Positions 26,633 through 36,046 of a stretch of DNA of 64,000 nucleotides are shown here, in pieces. The stretch is from Aquimarina sediminis (GTDB taxonomy: Bacteria; Bacteroidota; Bacteroidia; Flavobacteriales; Flavobacteriaceae), in the NCBI RefSeq assembly GCF_002895435.1, contig NZ_POYJ01000012.1, positions 124,001 through 188,000 of the forward strand. The letters are read 5' to 3'. Both the position numbers and the translations under genes were made by a program. The notes under the pieces are model-generated. The model saw only the letters and a program-made list of their open reading frames with translations. It was not told where the DNA came from and made no database searches. Within the stretch, counting starts at the first letter, position 1, and each line of letters opens with the position of its first letter.

Positions 26633-28309
26633 TTAGTATCCTGAGTTTTGTTGCAAAGCTCCTTCAGAACTGTTAATAGCATCTAATGGGATAGGGTAAT
26701 ATTCGTTCTTGTTTTGAGTGAAACTTGCACCTGTAAGGTATACTCGTTTTGAAGATTCTTCGTCGATATATTTGTTTAGTACTTGTGAGGCTATTCCCCA
26801 ACGTACCAAATCAAAAAATCGATGTCCTTCTGAAGCTAATTCTAATCTTCTCTCAAAACGAACAGCTTTAATTGCATATTCTATATTAGGAAATGACGTG
26901 TATTCATTAATAACATAGTTTGCGGCCGGTGTGCCATCTTCATTTTTTACAAAACCATCTGGATTTGCTGCTCTGGCCCTTATTCTGTTTACTAGATTCA
27001 TAGCTTCTGTTAGTTGCCCATCTTGAGCATAGATTTCTGCTCTCCACAGCAATACATCAGAGTATCTGATTAGAGGGGTGTTTATAGCATTATATTGTGG
27101 AGCTCCAGCTGCAGAAATGGTACCTTCTTGGGATTTTAGTACTTCATGTTTTTTCCCAACATATGGTCCTCCGTTGGATTGATCTCGTATCCATCTGGAT
27201 CCAGGCATTTCTCCCCATCCAAGATATTCTATACCTCTTCTGCCAACTGTCCAATCCAATCTCGGATCGACATTACCGGCATATGGAGTAAAAGGGTTGT
27301 CAGAAGTTATTCCTTGATCACTAGTAAGATCAGAATCATTAAAAGTATCTAATAATGGTAGTCCGTTACTATCAGTTTTAAATGCATTTACCAAATTTTG
27401 GCTAGGTTGAAAAAAACCACAGCATCCTCCTCCGGGTGCATCAGAAGCGTATGGGTGATTTAGTCTATTACCTCTGTTGCCATTGATAAAACCATCGCCT
27501 CCATCATTTACAGAGTTTTGAACAGCAAATACAGACTCTGAATTGTTATCCTTTTCTCCATTAAAATTGTCATGGTATACGGTTACTAGTTGAAAGGGAC
27601 CATCATTAATAATATTGTCTAAAACAGGTCGTGCGTCTATATGATTGTTTTGAAACATATAAGCTTTTGCAAGATATGCTTTTGCTACCCACGAGGTTGC
27701 TCTTCCTGCTTCTTCTTGTGTTTTAGGAAGATTTTTTGTAGCGTAGATAAGGTCTTCAACTATTTGCGGCCAAACATCAGAGTCATTAGGGGGAGTAGCT
27801 GCCAGTCCTTCATTAACAAAAGGGATGTTGTTCCATATTTTTTTAGCATCCATATGATAATGAGCTCTTAAAAAACGTGCTTCGGCGCCTAATACTACTA
27901 AGTCTTCTTCTGGAGTTCCATTTTCTACGGCTATTGCAATAGATTCAATAGTTTGATTTGTTCTGGATATACCTTCGAATAGAGATTCCCATTTTCTGGA
28001 CAAATAAATATTTGTTGTCCCCGAAGAAAATCGTTCTACATCATTTAGTTGTGGTTGGTCATCTATGGATGATCCTTTGTGGAAGTCATCTGAAGCTACA
28101 TCTCCCAGAGCCCAATTTGATGCTGGAGCCCAGAAATACCCTGGGTTACCATCTAAAATGGCATATGCGCTAATGAGTTGTTGGTTTACCCATTCTTCAT
28201 TAAATTCTATAACACCTTCTACAAGGGAACCTTGTGGTTCAATATCAAGTTCTTTCTCACAAGAGATCGTGGTTAGAACTACGAATACAAATAAGATTAT
28301 ATTTTTCAT
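26633..28309 (-). CDS. SusD/RagB-family outer-membrane glycan-binding lipoprotein
   Basis: 558 residues, lipoprotein signal MKNIILFVFVVLTTISC. SusD proteins form a lid on the SusC channel and capture oligosaccharides at the cell surface. The N-terminal region (EGISRTNQTIESI, ARFLRAHYHMDAKKIWNNIP) has the usual helical TPR-like pattern, and the C-terminus has RYSDVLLWRAEIYAQDG, VNRIRARAA, AVRFERRLELASEGHRFFDLVRWG and the final YYPIPLDAINSS, all family hallmarks. It follows susC by 25 nt. The partner enzyme GH92 suggests a mannose-rich ligand. Confidence 0.97.
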   Translation of the reverse strand: MKNIILFVFVVLTTISCEKELDIEPQGSLVEGVIEFNEEWVNQQLISAYAILDGNPGYFWAPASNWALGDVASDDFHKGSSIDDQPQLNDVERFSSGTTNIYLSRKWESLFEGISRTNQTIESIAIAVENGTPEEDLVVLGAEARFLRAHYHMDAKKIWNNIPFVNEGLAATPPNDSDVWPQIVEDLIYATKNLPKTQEEAGRATSWVAKAYLAKAYMFQNNHIDARPVLDNIINDGPFQLVTVYHDNFNGEKDNNSESVFAVQNSVNDGGDGFINGNRGNRLNHPYASDAPGGGCCGFFQPSQNLVNAFKTDSNGLPLLDTFNDSDLTSDQGITSDNPFTPYAGNVDPRLDWTVGRRGIEYLGWGEMPGSRWIRDQSNGGPYVGKKHEVLKSQEGTISAAGAPQYNAINTPLIRYSDVLLWRAEIYAQDGQLTEAMNLVNRIRARAANPDGFVKNEDGTPAANYVINEYTSFPNIEYAIKAVRFERRLELASEGHRFFDLVRWGIASQVLNKYIDEESSKRVYLTGASFTQNKNEYYPIPLDAINSSEGALQQNSGY

Positions 28310-28334
28310 CTGTTTTATATTTGATTGTTTTGAG

Positions 28335-31300
28335 TTATAGGGAAAGGTTAACTCCCATTATAAATGTTCTTGCTACAGGATAAGCACCTCTGTCGATTCC
28401 GATATCCAAATTGACTGTATCACCACCGTATTCTTGTAGGTTAATTTCTGGATCTAAGCCCGAATATTTGGTCCAGGTATACAGGTTTTTTGCCTGAATA
28501 AAGAATCGAAGTTTACTTATGTTTAATTTAGAAGTTACTAATTGCGGAAGTGTAAATCCTAGTTGAATATTTTTTAACCTCAGGTATGATCCATCTTCTA
28601 CATAATAACTACTGGCACTAGAATAGTGCTCGGCAGGATTATTGGATAGTTTTGGTAATGCCGATCCTGTGTTAGTTGGGCTCCATGAATTTAGATAATC
28701 TCTACTTTTTGCTCCAGGAAAACTGTTAAAATCAGTAAAAAACTTAGTGAAATTGTAAATGTCGTTTCCTTGACTTCCTTGAAAGAATAGGGTAAAATCA
28801 AAGTTTTTGTAGTCTACACCCATATTAAGGCTATATGTAAAATCAGGATGTGGATTTCCTATAAAAGTTCTATCATCATCGTTAATAACGCCATCATTGT
28901 TTAGATCTCTATATTTAAATGTTCCTATATCTTTTCCGAGATAGTTACCGGTAGCATTAAGCTCTGCATCATTCTGGATGATCCCGTCTATAACAAATCC
29001 ATGAAATGATGCAATAGACTGCCCTGCCTGAGTTCTCGATGGTCTAGTTTCTCTTGCCAAATTACCTTCTAAGAAATAATCAGAGTTGTCAGATAGCTCT
29101 TTTACGGTGTTTTTATACGTTGAGACATTAATGGTAGCATGGTATTTTAGGTTTTTATTAATTTGATCATTATATCCTAAAGTAAAATCAAATCCTTTGT
29201 TTTCTACAGATCCAGCATTGATGAATTTTGCTTGTGCGTTTCCGATAAGAGTAACATCTGGTTGATCTTGGACTAATAAGTTTTCGGTTAATGCGTTATA
29301 GTACTCTAGACCAAAGGCTAATTTGTTATCAAATAAGATCCCATCAATTCCTATGTTTTTGGTTGAGGTGGTTTCCCATTCAAGATCTGGGTTTCCAAGA
29401 ATAAAAAGACTATATCCTGCTGATACGCTTGAGTTACTACCTCCGATGTCATAATTACTATCATCATTGTTAATGTATTGACTGGATATTCTCCCTTGAG
29501 GGATACTTTCGTTTCCTAATTCTCCATAACCGGCTTTTATCTTAAGATCATTGATAAAAGTTAAGTTTTGCATGAATTTTTCATTAGATATTCTCCATGC
29601 TGCACTATAAGATGTAAAGAGATCTGATCGGTTGTTTTTGGAAAATTTTGAAGTAGCATCTTGTCGTAAAGAAAAAGAAAGTAAATACCTGTCATCGAAG
29701 TTGTAATCTATTTTTCCAAAAGTTGAAAAGTATGCACTTTTGATTCCGCGACCATTATTGTCTCGGGTTCCTGTTCCTCTATCCAGGTATCTATAATCTA
29801 AGTTGTCTGTAAAAAAATCTGTTCTTGAAGCACTTAGGAATTTGCTCTGTGTTTTATGAGATTCAGTACCCAGAATTCCATCAAAAGTATGATTTCCAAA
29901 TGTTCGGGAGTAGCTTAGTGTATTGTACCAAGTAGAAGAAATGGCGTAATTATTGCTTTCGATCAACCTGTTTACCGAGTTTGGTTCTGCTACTTCTGGA
30001 TTTAAGAAAATATAGAAAGAGCTATTGCTGTTCTCGTAATCTACTCCAATATTGGTTTTAAGTGTAAAATCTTTTAGGATATCTAATTCTGCATATACAT
30101 TACCAATGTTTCTAAACCTTCTTGTTAAGTTGTTTTTATTTCTGGTAGCACTAGCCACTGGATTGATTCCGTTTCCTAAACCTGGGCTTTGAGGACCTGC
30201 ATAATTGCCAGCAATATCATATACCGGAATAATGGGTTGTGCTCTGTAAAGAAATGAAATATCTCCTCCAGTCGATTGATTTCCTACAGATCCTACCTTA
30301 TCTGAATATGAAATATTAAATGATTCTCCAACTCTTAAATTGTCAAGGATTTTAAATTCTGAATTGACTCTTAGTACATATCTGTTATAAAATGTGTGTA
30401 ACGCAACTCCTTCTTGCTTTAATGCTCCCATTCCTACATGAAATTTTGCATTTTCAGATCCTCCTGATAATCCAAGGTTGTAATTCTGTACAAAAGCACT
30501 ATCAAAATATTCATCAAACCAATCTGTTCCTTCTTTATTAGCTCTTGTTATTTTATTTGTAAGAGGGTCATAGGTGGTTTCATCTGCTGTACTGGCTCCT
30601 GCCGGGGTTAAATAATTTGGTAATACGGGAGTAGCTCCATTGCCATATTGTGGGTGAGATGGTGCGAAACCATCATTGTTAAAACGAGTCCAAATTGCAT
30701 TTGCAGTTTCTTGAGGAGATAGTAAATCAGGAAAGGCTGACTGAGGTATATTGTCGATACCAAAATTAGAATTAAAAGTCAATGTAGTTTTACTATTGTA
30801 TTTACCTCCTTTGGTGGTAATAAGTATTACACCATTTGCAGCTCTAAATCCATAAATTGCTGATGAAGAAGCATCTTTTAGTATTTGCATCGATTCGATG
30901 TCTGCAGGATTTAATTGATTGATCCCTGTTGTGGTGGGTGTTCCATCAATTACATAAAGGGGATCATTGTTGTTTATAGTACCAAATCCTCGTATCCTTA
31001 CCATTGCAGCTCCACCAGGTCCTCCTTCAGAGCCAATAGTTACTCCGGGAGCCAAACCTTGTAAAGATTGTTGAATATCTACCGGAGAAGTAGCTGCTAG
31101 ATCTTCGGCTTTTACAACGGTAACAGACCCTGTGATATTTCTAACCGATTGTTTTGAGTATCCAGTTACTACAATTTCTTCTAATTCATTAGAACTGTCT
31201 TGCAATATGATGTTATATGTTTTTGAATCTGAAACAATAACTCTTTGAGTTTCCATTCCTACATAACTAAATAATAATACTTCTCCGGGAGAAGCCATTA

Positions 31301-31490
31301 TGGAGTAGTATCCATCAAAATCAGTTTGCGTTCCTTTGGTGGTGTTTTCTATGATAATATTTACGCCAGGTAACAACATTCCGTTGCTGTCCTCAACTTT
31401 ACCAGTTATAGTAATTTCTTGAGCTGTTATCACATTGGTAAAGGATGTGATCATAAACACAAAAAATATGTACCCTAATTTATTTTTCAT
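28335..31490 (-). CDS. SusC/RagA-family TonB-dependent outer-membrane transporter
   Basis: 1051 residues. After a signal peptide (up to ITA-Q), a carboxypeptidase-D-like regulatory domain is seen (ITGKVEDSNGMLLPGVNIII ... DFDGYYSIMASPGEVLLFSYVG), then a plug domain (VVTGYSKQSV, SVTVVKAEDL, VRIRGFGTINNNDPLYVIDG) and a large beta-barrel ending in MGVNLSL. It imports oligosaccharides bound by the SusD partner, driven by TonB/ExbBD. It is the first gene of the locus. Its upstream region of 467 nt is shared with the divergent Lrp-type regulator gene. Confidence 0.98.
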   Translation of the reverse strand: MKNKLGYIFFVFMITSFTNVITAQEITITGKVEDSNGMLLPGVNIIIENTTKGTQTDFDGYYSIMASPGEVLLFSYVGMETQRVIVSDSKTYNIILQDSSNELEEIVVTGYSKQSVRNITGSVTVVKAEDLAATSPVDIQQSLQGLAPGVTIGSEGGPGGAAMVRIRGFGTINNNDPLYVIDGTPTTTGINQLNPADIESMQILKDASSSAIYGFRAANGVILITTKGGKYNSKTTLTFNSNFGIDNIPQSAFPDLLSPQETANAIWTRFNNDGFAPSHPQYGNGATPVLPNYLTPAGASTADETTYDPLTNKITRANKEGTDWFDEYFDSAFVQNYNLGLSGGSENAKFHVGMGALKQEGVALHTFYNRYVLRVNSEFKILDNLRVGESFNISYSDKVGSVGNQSTGGDISFLYRAQPIIPVYDIAGNYAGPQSPGLGNGINPVASATRNKNNLTRRFRNIGNVYAELDILKDFTLKTNIGVDYENSNSSFYIFLNPEVAEPNSVNRLIESNNYAISSTWYNTLSYSRTFGNHTFDGILGTESHKTQSKFLSASRTDFFTDNLDYRYLDRGTGTRDNNGRGIKSAYFSTFGKIDYNFDDRYLLSFSLRQDATSKFSKNNRSDLFTSYSAAWRISNEKFMQNLTFINDLKIKAGYGELGNESIPQGRISSQYINNDDSNYDIGGSNSSVSAGYSLFILGNPDLEWETTSTKNIGIDGILFDNKLAFGLEYYNALTENLLVQDQPDVTLIGNAQAKFINAGSVENKGFDFTLGYNDQINKNLKYHATINVSTYKNTVKELSDNSDYFLEGNLARETRPSRTQAGQSIASFHGFVIDGIIQNDAELNATGNYLGKDIGTFKYRDLNNDGVINDDDRTFIGNPHPDFTYSLNMGVDYKNFDFTLFFQGSQGNDIYNFTKFFTDFNSFPGAKSRDYLNSWSPTNTGSALPKLSNNPAEHYSSASSYYVEDGSYLRLKNIQLGFTLPQLVTSKLNISKLRFFIQAKNLYTWTKYSGLDPEINLQEYGGDTVNLDIGIDRGAYPVARTFIMGVNLSL

Positions 31491-31602
31491 ATTAAAATTG
31501 ATTTAGTTATTAATTCGACTGCTGATTTTAATACATCTCTTCTTATATTAATTATACTAGTACTAGTTAATAGAGTGATTTTGTATAAGAGATATTTGTT
31601 TT

Positions 31603-31610
31603 CAAATTTA
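31603..31610 (-). promoter_or_regulatory. Possible -7 box for susC
   Basis: Minus-strand TAAATTTG matches TAnnTTTG about 113 nt before the susC ATG. No TTG at a suitable distance, so an activator or alternative sigma factor may be needed if it is real. Confidence 0.35.
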
Positions 31611-31895
31611 TGATATGAAGATTATTTTTAATATTTAACCATAAAAATCAGTGTTTTTTATGGTTAAATATATTTTTTTAAGTTTTTATATCTTTTCAGA
31701 ATGTAGAAAATGAATGTTTTCAGTATTTTTATTTGTTAAAAAAGAAGAAAAATGCTTGATAAAACCTTTTTAAAAGAGTTTTGTGAACTGAAAATGTTAA
31801 TTTTATGTATAATTTGCCTGTAAAATTATGTTTTAGGACTTGGTAATTGATTTTATGTTAAAAATGGTAAATTATAATTATTGCAATTAAATTAA

Positions 31896-31925
31896 TTGAT
31901 TTAATGATAAAATAAAGTATTTTTA
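31896..31925 (+). promoter_or_regulatory. Possible promoter for the Lrp/AsnC-type gene
   Basis: TTG (31896-31898), a 19-nt spacer, then TATTTTTA (31918-31925), one base off the TAnnTTTG consensus, 32 nt before the ATG at 31958. Confidence 0.4.
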
Positions 31926-31957
31926 GCTGTAAAATGTCAGAGTAACTATTTGAAAAT

Positions 31958-32419
31958 ATGGAAAACTTAGATAATACGGATAAAACTATTTTACGAATTC
32001 TTCAAAGGGATTGTAAAAAAACAGCAAAAGAGATCGCTAATCTTTTAAACCTAACTGTATCTCCTATATATGAGCGTATAAAGCGTTTGGAAAACAAAGG
32101 GTACATTGAAAAATATGTGGCAATTGTAAACAAAAATTTGATTGATTTGCCCATAACAGCATTTTGCCAAGTATCACTTAAATCCCATGGAGAATTGTTT
32201 ATTGATAAATTCGAAAATCAAATCAAAAACCTGAAAGAAGTTCAAGAGTGTTTTCATATGGCTGGACAAGTAGATTTTTTACTAAAAATTAATATGCACA
32301 GCTTAGAAGAATATCATGAGTTTATGCGATCTAAGTTATCCAAAATTGATAATATCGGAGTTTTGAACACTACTTTTTCACTTAAAGTAATCAAGCATAC
32401 TTCAGAATATTATTTGTAG
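31958..32419 (+). CDS. Lrp/AsnC-family transcriptional regulator
   Basis: 153 residues. The N-terminal winged helix (DNTDKTILRILQRDCKKTAK, then LNLTVSPIYERIKRLENKGY) is followed by an RAM/AsnC effector domain (VQECFHMAGQVDFLLKINMH). Such proteins form octameric feast/famine regulators that bind amino acids. It is transcribed away from susC, so it may act on the PUL, but Lrp-type proteins more often control amino-acid genes. It converges with the large secreted BSP protein gene and shares a terminator with it. Confidence 0.95.
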   Translation: MENLDNTDKTILRILQRDCKKTAKEIANLLNLTVSPIYERIKRLENKGYIEKYVAIVNKNLIDLPITAFCQVSLKSHGELFIDKFENQIKNLKEVQECFHMAGQVDFLLKINMHSLEEYHEFMRSKLSKIDNIGVLNTTFSLKVIKHTSEYYL

Positions 32420-32510
32420 GTATACTAGTTATAAAATCAAATTTATATAATATTGTTTTCTTCCTTCTTACTATAGAGTAGGGTATTGAGGGGATTTTTT
32501 TTTGATATAT

Positions 32511-32546
32511 AAAAACTGCCTGAAAAATATATTCCAGACAGTTTTT
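32511..32546. terminator. Bidirectional terminator, Lrp-type gene / BSP gene
   Basis: AAAAACTG (32511-32518) pairs with CAGTTTTT (32539-32546), and CTG/CAG inside extend the stem across one mismatch. A/T runs flank both sides of the hairpin. Confidence 0.8.
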
Positions 32547-32563
32547 GCTTAACTAACTATGTT

Positions 32564-35500
32564 TTACTCTTTTATAAATCGCTTCGTATAGCTGTTTTTA
32601 CCATCTTTAATTCTTAGTACGTAAATACCTTTTTCTAAGTTATTTGTATTGATATTATTTTTAACTTGACCATTTAGAACTGTCTTGCCTAATAAATCAA
32701 TTATTCTATAAGTAGCATCATCCAGTGGAGTGCTAAATTGAAGATTAAGAATGTCGTTAACCGGGTTTGGATAAATTTGAATTTGGTTTTCAATAGTTGG
32801 GGCTTTAGTGTTAAGTTTTACACCTCCACAGGCGCCTAAGTTAACCCATCCTGAGGTAGTTAGTTCAAATAAATACCCTTGATAAACAACCTTATCTCCA
32901 TTTTGATAAGTTTGAGAGCCATTATAGGAAGGGATTCCTTCACAAGGATCTCCATTGCCGCCATTACCGTCGCCACAGTCAAGGCTCCAGGGATAGTCTC
33001 CATCATAATCCAGATTGTTTCCGGCATTAATAAAGCTCACATACTCGTCCCAGAGACTCTGAACTCCTTTGTTAAGTATTGAGTTAAATGCGTTGTCAAA
33101 AGACCATGAAGTTCCTAAGTCTTTGGCAGCTTTATTGAATTTGTAGATAAAGTTTTTATCATGTTTTTGTGATACATAATGTAAAAAGAAACCTGTTGTG
33201 GTATATCCTGAAAGCCATTTTCTTGAGTCGTTTACATTTGGGTTTCTTGTTTGATGAAAGCCGGCATGTATTCGTACTGCATCTGCAATTCCTTCGGTAT
33301 ATGCCCAAAAAGGAGAGGATCCATCATAAGTACCACCTACTATTGGAGAGATGTTGTACCCATGGGTTACTTCATGAAATAAGATTCCATCGATTTCATC
33401 TTTTACGACTTGTGGGTTATTTCCAGAGTCTCTATAGATTTTCCCCAAATGTTGTGTGCTTACTTCTATTGTCATTTGATCTCCACTACCAAATTTATGG
33501 GCTACGAAATCTTCATTTTTCAAGTTGAATTTTAATAATCTAAATCTTGGAGCATTTGCAGAGTTACGATATAAGACTTTAGCCACATCGAGGCAGCGTT
33601 GTTTCATATAACTTTCTGCATTAGGTATTACCTGATTAAATGCTGTAGAACCAATAGTCGTCCCGTCGTAATCAGTAAATTCTACACTTGGAGTAAGAAA
33701 ATTATTACCCCAATCGCAATTACCACCACCTCCAGTAGAAGAGACGGTAATATATCCAGATTTAGTTTCGGTATTTGATCCATTATTGTTTGTGGCAGTT
33801 AATGACACGGCATATGTTCCTGGCTGATTATAAGTTACAACAGGATTTGTTTGTGTACTGGTAGAGGGACTACCTCCATTAAAAGTCCAGCTATATGAAG
33901 TTGCATCTGTAGAGGTATTAGTGAATGATACAGATTGTCCTTCTTGTATGGATGTTGTGCTGGCACTAAAATTAGGGGTTGGGAGTTCGTTCCCGCCAGA
34001 GTTTCCTTCAGTTCCTAAAAGTTCTAGTTCTGCTATTTGTAGGATAGAACCACTATTATTATCCATGCTTAGTCTAAAATATTGGTACGCCGTTGTAGAT
34101 TGTACAGAGAACGTTCTTTTTTGGTGCCTGTTAGGGAAATCCTGATTAGATTTTTGATCAATATTTTGCCAAGAGTTTCCGTTGTTGGATCCTTGTAAAG
34201 TCCAGTTTTTGGGATCCCTGTTAGGTGCATCATTTGCAGAAGTTATAGTATAAGAAGACAGGGTGTAAGCTTTTGTTGCTCTATATTGTATCCATGCAGA
34301 GGCATTAAAGGTTAAAAACTTCGAATTAGGATTGTCATCAACTAGTTTAGAGATGTTTTCACCAGACGGAGAATCATTATATTGGTCAGAGATAGTTCCT
34401 CCATCATTTGTAACATCTACAATTGCACCTCCTCCTGTAGAAGATACAGTAATATATCCAGATTTAGTTTCGGTCTTTGATCCGTTACTGTTTGTAGCGG
34501 TTAATGATACCGTATAGTTTCCAGGTTGATTGTAAGTTATTACCGGGTTTGTTTGCGTACTGGTAGAGGGACTACCTCCAGTAAATGTCCAGCTATATGA
34601 AGTTGCATCTGTAGAGGTATTAGTGAATGATACAGATTGTCCTTCTTGTATAGATGTTGTGCTGGTACTAAAATTAGGGGTTGGGAGTTGGTTCCCGCCA
34701 GAGTTTCCTTCTGTTCCCATAAGTTCTAGTTCTGCCATCTGTAGAATTGATCCACTGTTGTTATCTATGGTAAGTCTAAAGTACTGGTATGCTGTTGTGG
34801 ATTGTACAGAAAACGTTCTTTTTTGATGCCTGTTAGGGAAATCCTGATTAGATTTTTGATCAATGTTTTGCCATGAATTCCCGTTGTTAGACCCTTGTAG
34901 TGTCCAGTTTTTTGGATCTCTATTAGGTGCATCATTAGCAGAAGTTATGGTGTATGAAGACAAGGTGTAGGCTTTTGTGGCTTGATATTGTACCCATGCA
35001 GAAGCATTGAAAGTTAAAAACTTCGAATTAGGATTATCATCAACTAGCTTAGAGATATTTTCACCAGATGGAGAGTCATTGTATTGATCAGAGATCGCTC
35101 CTCCGTCATTTGTAATATCTACAGTTCCACCACCGCCATTACCGTCACCGCAGTCAAGACTCCAAGGGTAGTCTCCATCATAATCGAGTTTGTTTCCTCC
35201 ATTAATATAGCTTACATATTCATTCCATACACTCTCAACTCCTTTATTAAGTATTGCGTTAAATGCGTTGTCAAAAGACCATGAGCTTCCTAAGTCTTTG
35301 GCTGCTTTATTGAATTTGTAGATAAAGTTTTTATCATGTTTTTGTGAAACATAATGTAAAAAGAAGCCCGTTGTGGTATATCCCGAAAGCCATTTTCTCG
35401 AGTCATTTACATTTGGGTTTCTTGTTTGGTGAAATCCGGAATGTATTCGTACTGCATCTGCAATTCCTTCGGTATACGCCCAAAAAGGAGAGGACCCATC

Positions 35501-36046
35501 ATAAGTACCACCTGCTATTGGAGAAATATTGTACCCATGAGTCACTTCATGAAATAAAATACCATCGATTTCATCTTTGATGACTTGAGAGTTATTCCCA
35601 GAGTCTTGATATATTTTGGTAAGATGTTCAGAACTCACAGCAATCCCTATGGCATCCCCGTTACCATATTTATAGGCAACAAAGCTATTCCCTGAAGGGT
35701 CTTTGGCTCTGATTTCGAATTTTAACTCTCTAAACCTAGGCGCATCAGAGGATCTTCTATATAATATTTTGGCTACATCCAGACAACGTTGTTGCATATG
35801 ACTTTCTGGATTTGTAATTACTTGATTAAATATTTGAGATCCTACAGAGGATTGGTCTGTGTTGGTGAAAATTATGGTTGGTGTAAGAAAACTGTTACCC
35901 CAGGAACAATCTTGATTGATCTCGGTAATAGGAAAGAAGGATTCACTGTGTGTGTTAAAGGTCGTTTTTCTAGCACTTATGTTAAGTGTGCATACAATAG
36001 TTGTTACCATGCTTATCCAAAGCATGAGTTTTTGATGTTTCTTCAT
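32564..36046 (-). CDS. Secreted protein: two BSP metallopeptidase domains, two F5/8C-PKD units, T9SS tail
   Basis: About 1160 residues from the ATG at 36046, chosen over 36085 because it begins the signal peptide MKKHQKLMLWISMVTT. Order: basic-secretory-protein-like (BSP) metallopeptidase domain with FHEVTHGYN (about residue 165); discoidin-like F5/8C domain; PKD domain; second F5/8C and PKD; second BSP domain with the same HEVTHGYN (about residue 892); a short carbohydrate-binding-like module with CEGIPSYNG and YQNGDKVVYQGYLFELT; and a type IX secretion sorting domain (IYPNPVNDILNLQFS ... GIYVLRIKDG). It is thus exported by T9SS and processed at the cell surface. Both HExxH sites are intact. 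It probably attacks protein or glycoprotein in a matrix; no substrate is evident. Confidence 0.88.
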   Translation of the reverse strand: MKKHQKLMLWISMVTTIVCTLNISARKTTFNTHSESFFPITEINQDCSWGNSFLTPTIIFTNTDQSSVGSQIFNQVITNPESHMQQRCLDVAKILYRRSSDAPRFRELKFEIRAKDPSGNSFVAYKYGNGDAIGIAVSSEHLTKIYQDSGNNSQVIKDEIDGILFHEVTHGYNISPIAGGTYDGSSPFWAYTEGIADAVRIHSGFHQTRNPNVNDSRKWLSGYTTTGFFLHYVSQKHDKNFIYKFNKAAKDLGSSWSFDNAFNAILNKGVESVWNEYVSYINGGNKLDYDGDYPWSLDCGDGNGGGGTVDITNDGGAISDQYNDSPSGENISKLVDDNPNSKFLTFNASAWVQYQATKAYTLSSYTITSANDAPNRDPKNWTLQGSNNGNSWQNIDQKSNQDFPNRHQKRTFSVQSTTAYQYFRLTIDNNSGSILQMAELELMGTEGNSGGNQLPTPNFSTSTTSIQEGQSVSFTNTSTDATSYSWTFTGGSPSTSTQTNPVITYNQPGNYTVSLTATNSNGSKTETKSGYITVSSTGGGAIVDVTNDGGTISDQYNDSPSGENISKLVDDNPNSKFLTFNASAWIQYRATKAYTLSSYTITSANDAPNRDPKNWTLQGSNNGNSWQNIDQKSNQDFPNRHQKRTFSVQSTTAYQYFRLSMDNNSGSILQIAELELLGTEGNSGGNELPTPNFSASTTSIQEGQSVSFTNTSTDATSYSWTFNGGSPSTSTQTNPVVTYNQPGTYAVSLTATNNNGSNTETKSGYITVSSTGGGGNCDWGNNFLTPSVEFTDYDGTTIGSTAFNQVIPNAESYMKQRCLDVAKVLYRNSANAPRFRLLKFNLKNEDFVAHKFGSGDQMTIEVSTQHLGKIYRDSGNNPQVVKDEIDGILFHEVTHGYNISPIVGGTYDGSSPFWAYTEGIADAVRIHAGFHQTRNPNVNDSRKWLSGYTTTGFFLHYVSQKHDKNFIYKFNKAAKDLGTSWSFDNAFNSILNKGVQSLWDEYVSFINAGNNLDYDGDYPWSLDCGDGNGGNGDPCEGIPSYNGSQTYQNGDKVVYQGYLFELTTSGWVNLGACGGVKLNTKAPTIENQIQIYPNPVNDILNLQFSTPLDDATYRIIDLLGKTVLNGQVKNNINTNNLEKGIYVLRIKDGKNSYTKRFIKE
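32961..33715 (-). repeat. BSP-domain duplication, C-terminal copy
   Basis: Coding repeat closely matching 35136-35905, at an offset of 2175 nt over most of its length and 2190 nt near the end (a 15-nt in-frame insertion in the other copy). It covers the second BSP metallopeptidase domain. Confidence 0.85.
33735..34436 (-). repeat. 702-bp F5/8C-PKD tandem unit, copy 2
   Basis: Tandem with 34437-35138 at a constant offset of 702 nt (234 codons) with no visible indel. Differences are mostly single-base and largely synonymous. Confidence 0.9.
34437..35138 (-). repeat. 702-bp F5/8C-PKD tandem unit, copy 1
   Basis: First unit in protein order. Landmarks such as GTAGAGGG (34563 against 33861) and TCAGAGAT (35088 against 34386) are exactly 702 nt apart. 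Confidence 0.9.
35136..35905 (-). repeat. BSP-domain duplication, N-terminal copy
   Basis: Matches 32961-33715 (see that entry). It encodes the first BSP domain, five residues longer than the second near its N-terminus. Confidence 0.85.

Larger units (their letters stand above)
31491..31957. other. Divergent intergenic region, susC / Lrp-type regulator
   Basis: 467 nt of AT-rich DNA with no gene. A minus-strand TAAATTTG (plus 31603-31610) fits the -7 box for susC but lacks a good TTG partner. ACTAGTACTAGT at 31556-31567 is a 12-bp perfect palindrome between that box and the susC start. A near-consensus promoter for the regulator lies at 31896-31925. Nothing else is recognised. Confidence 0.6.
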
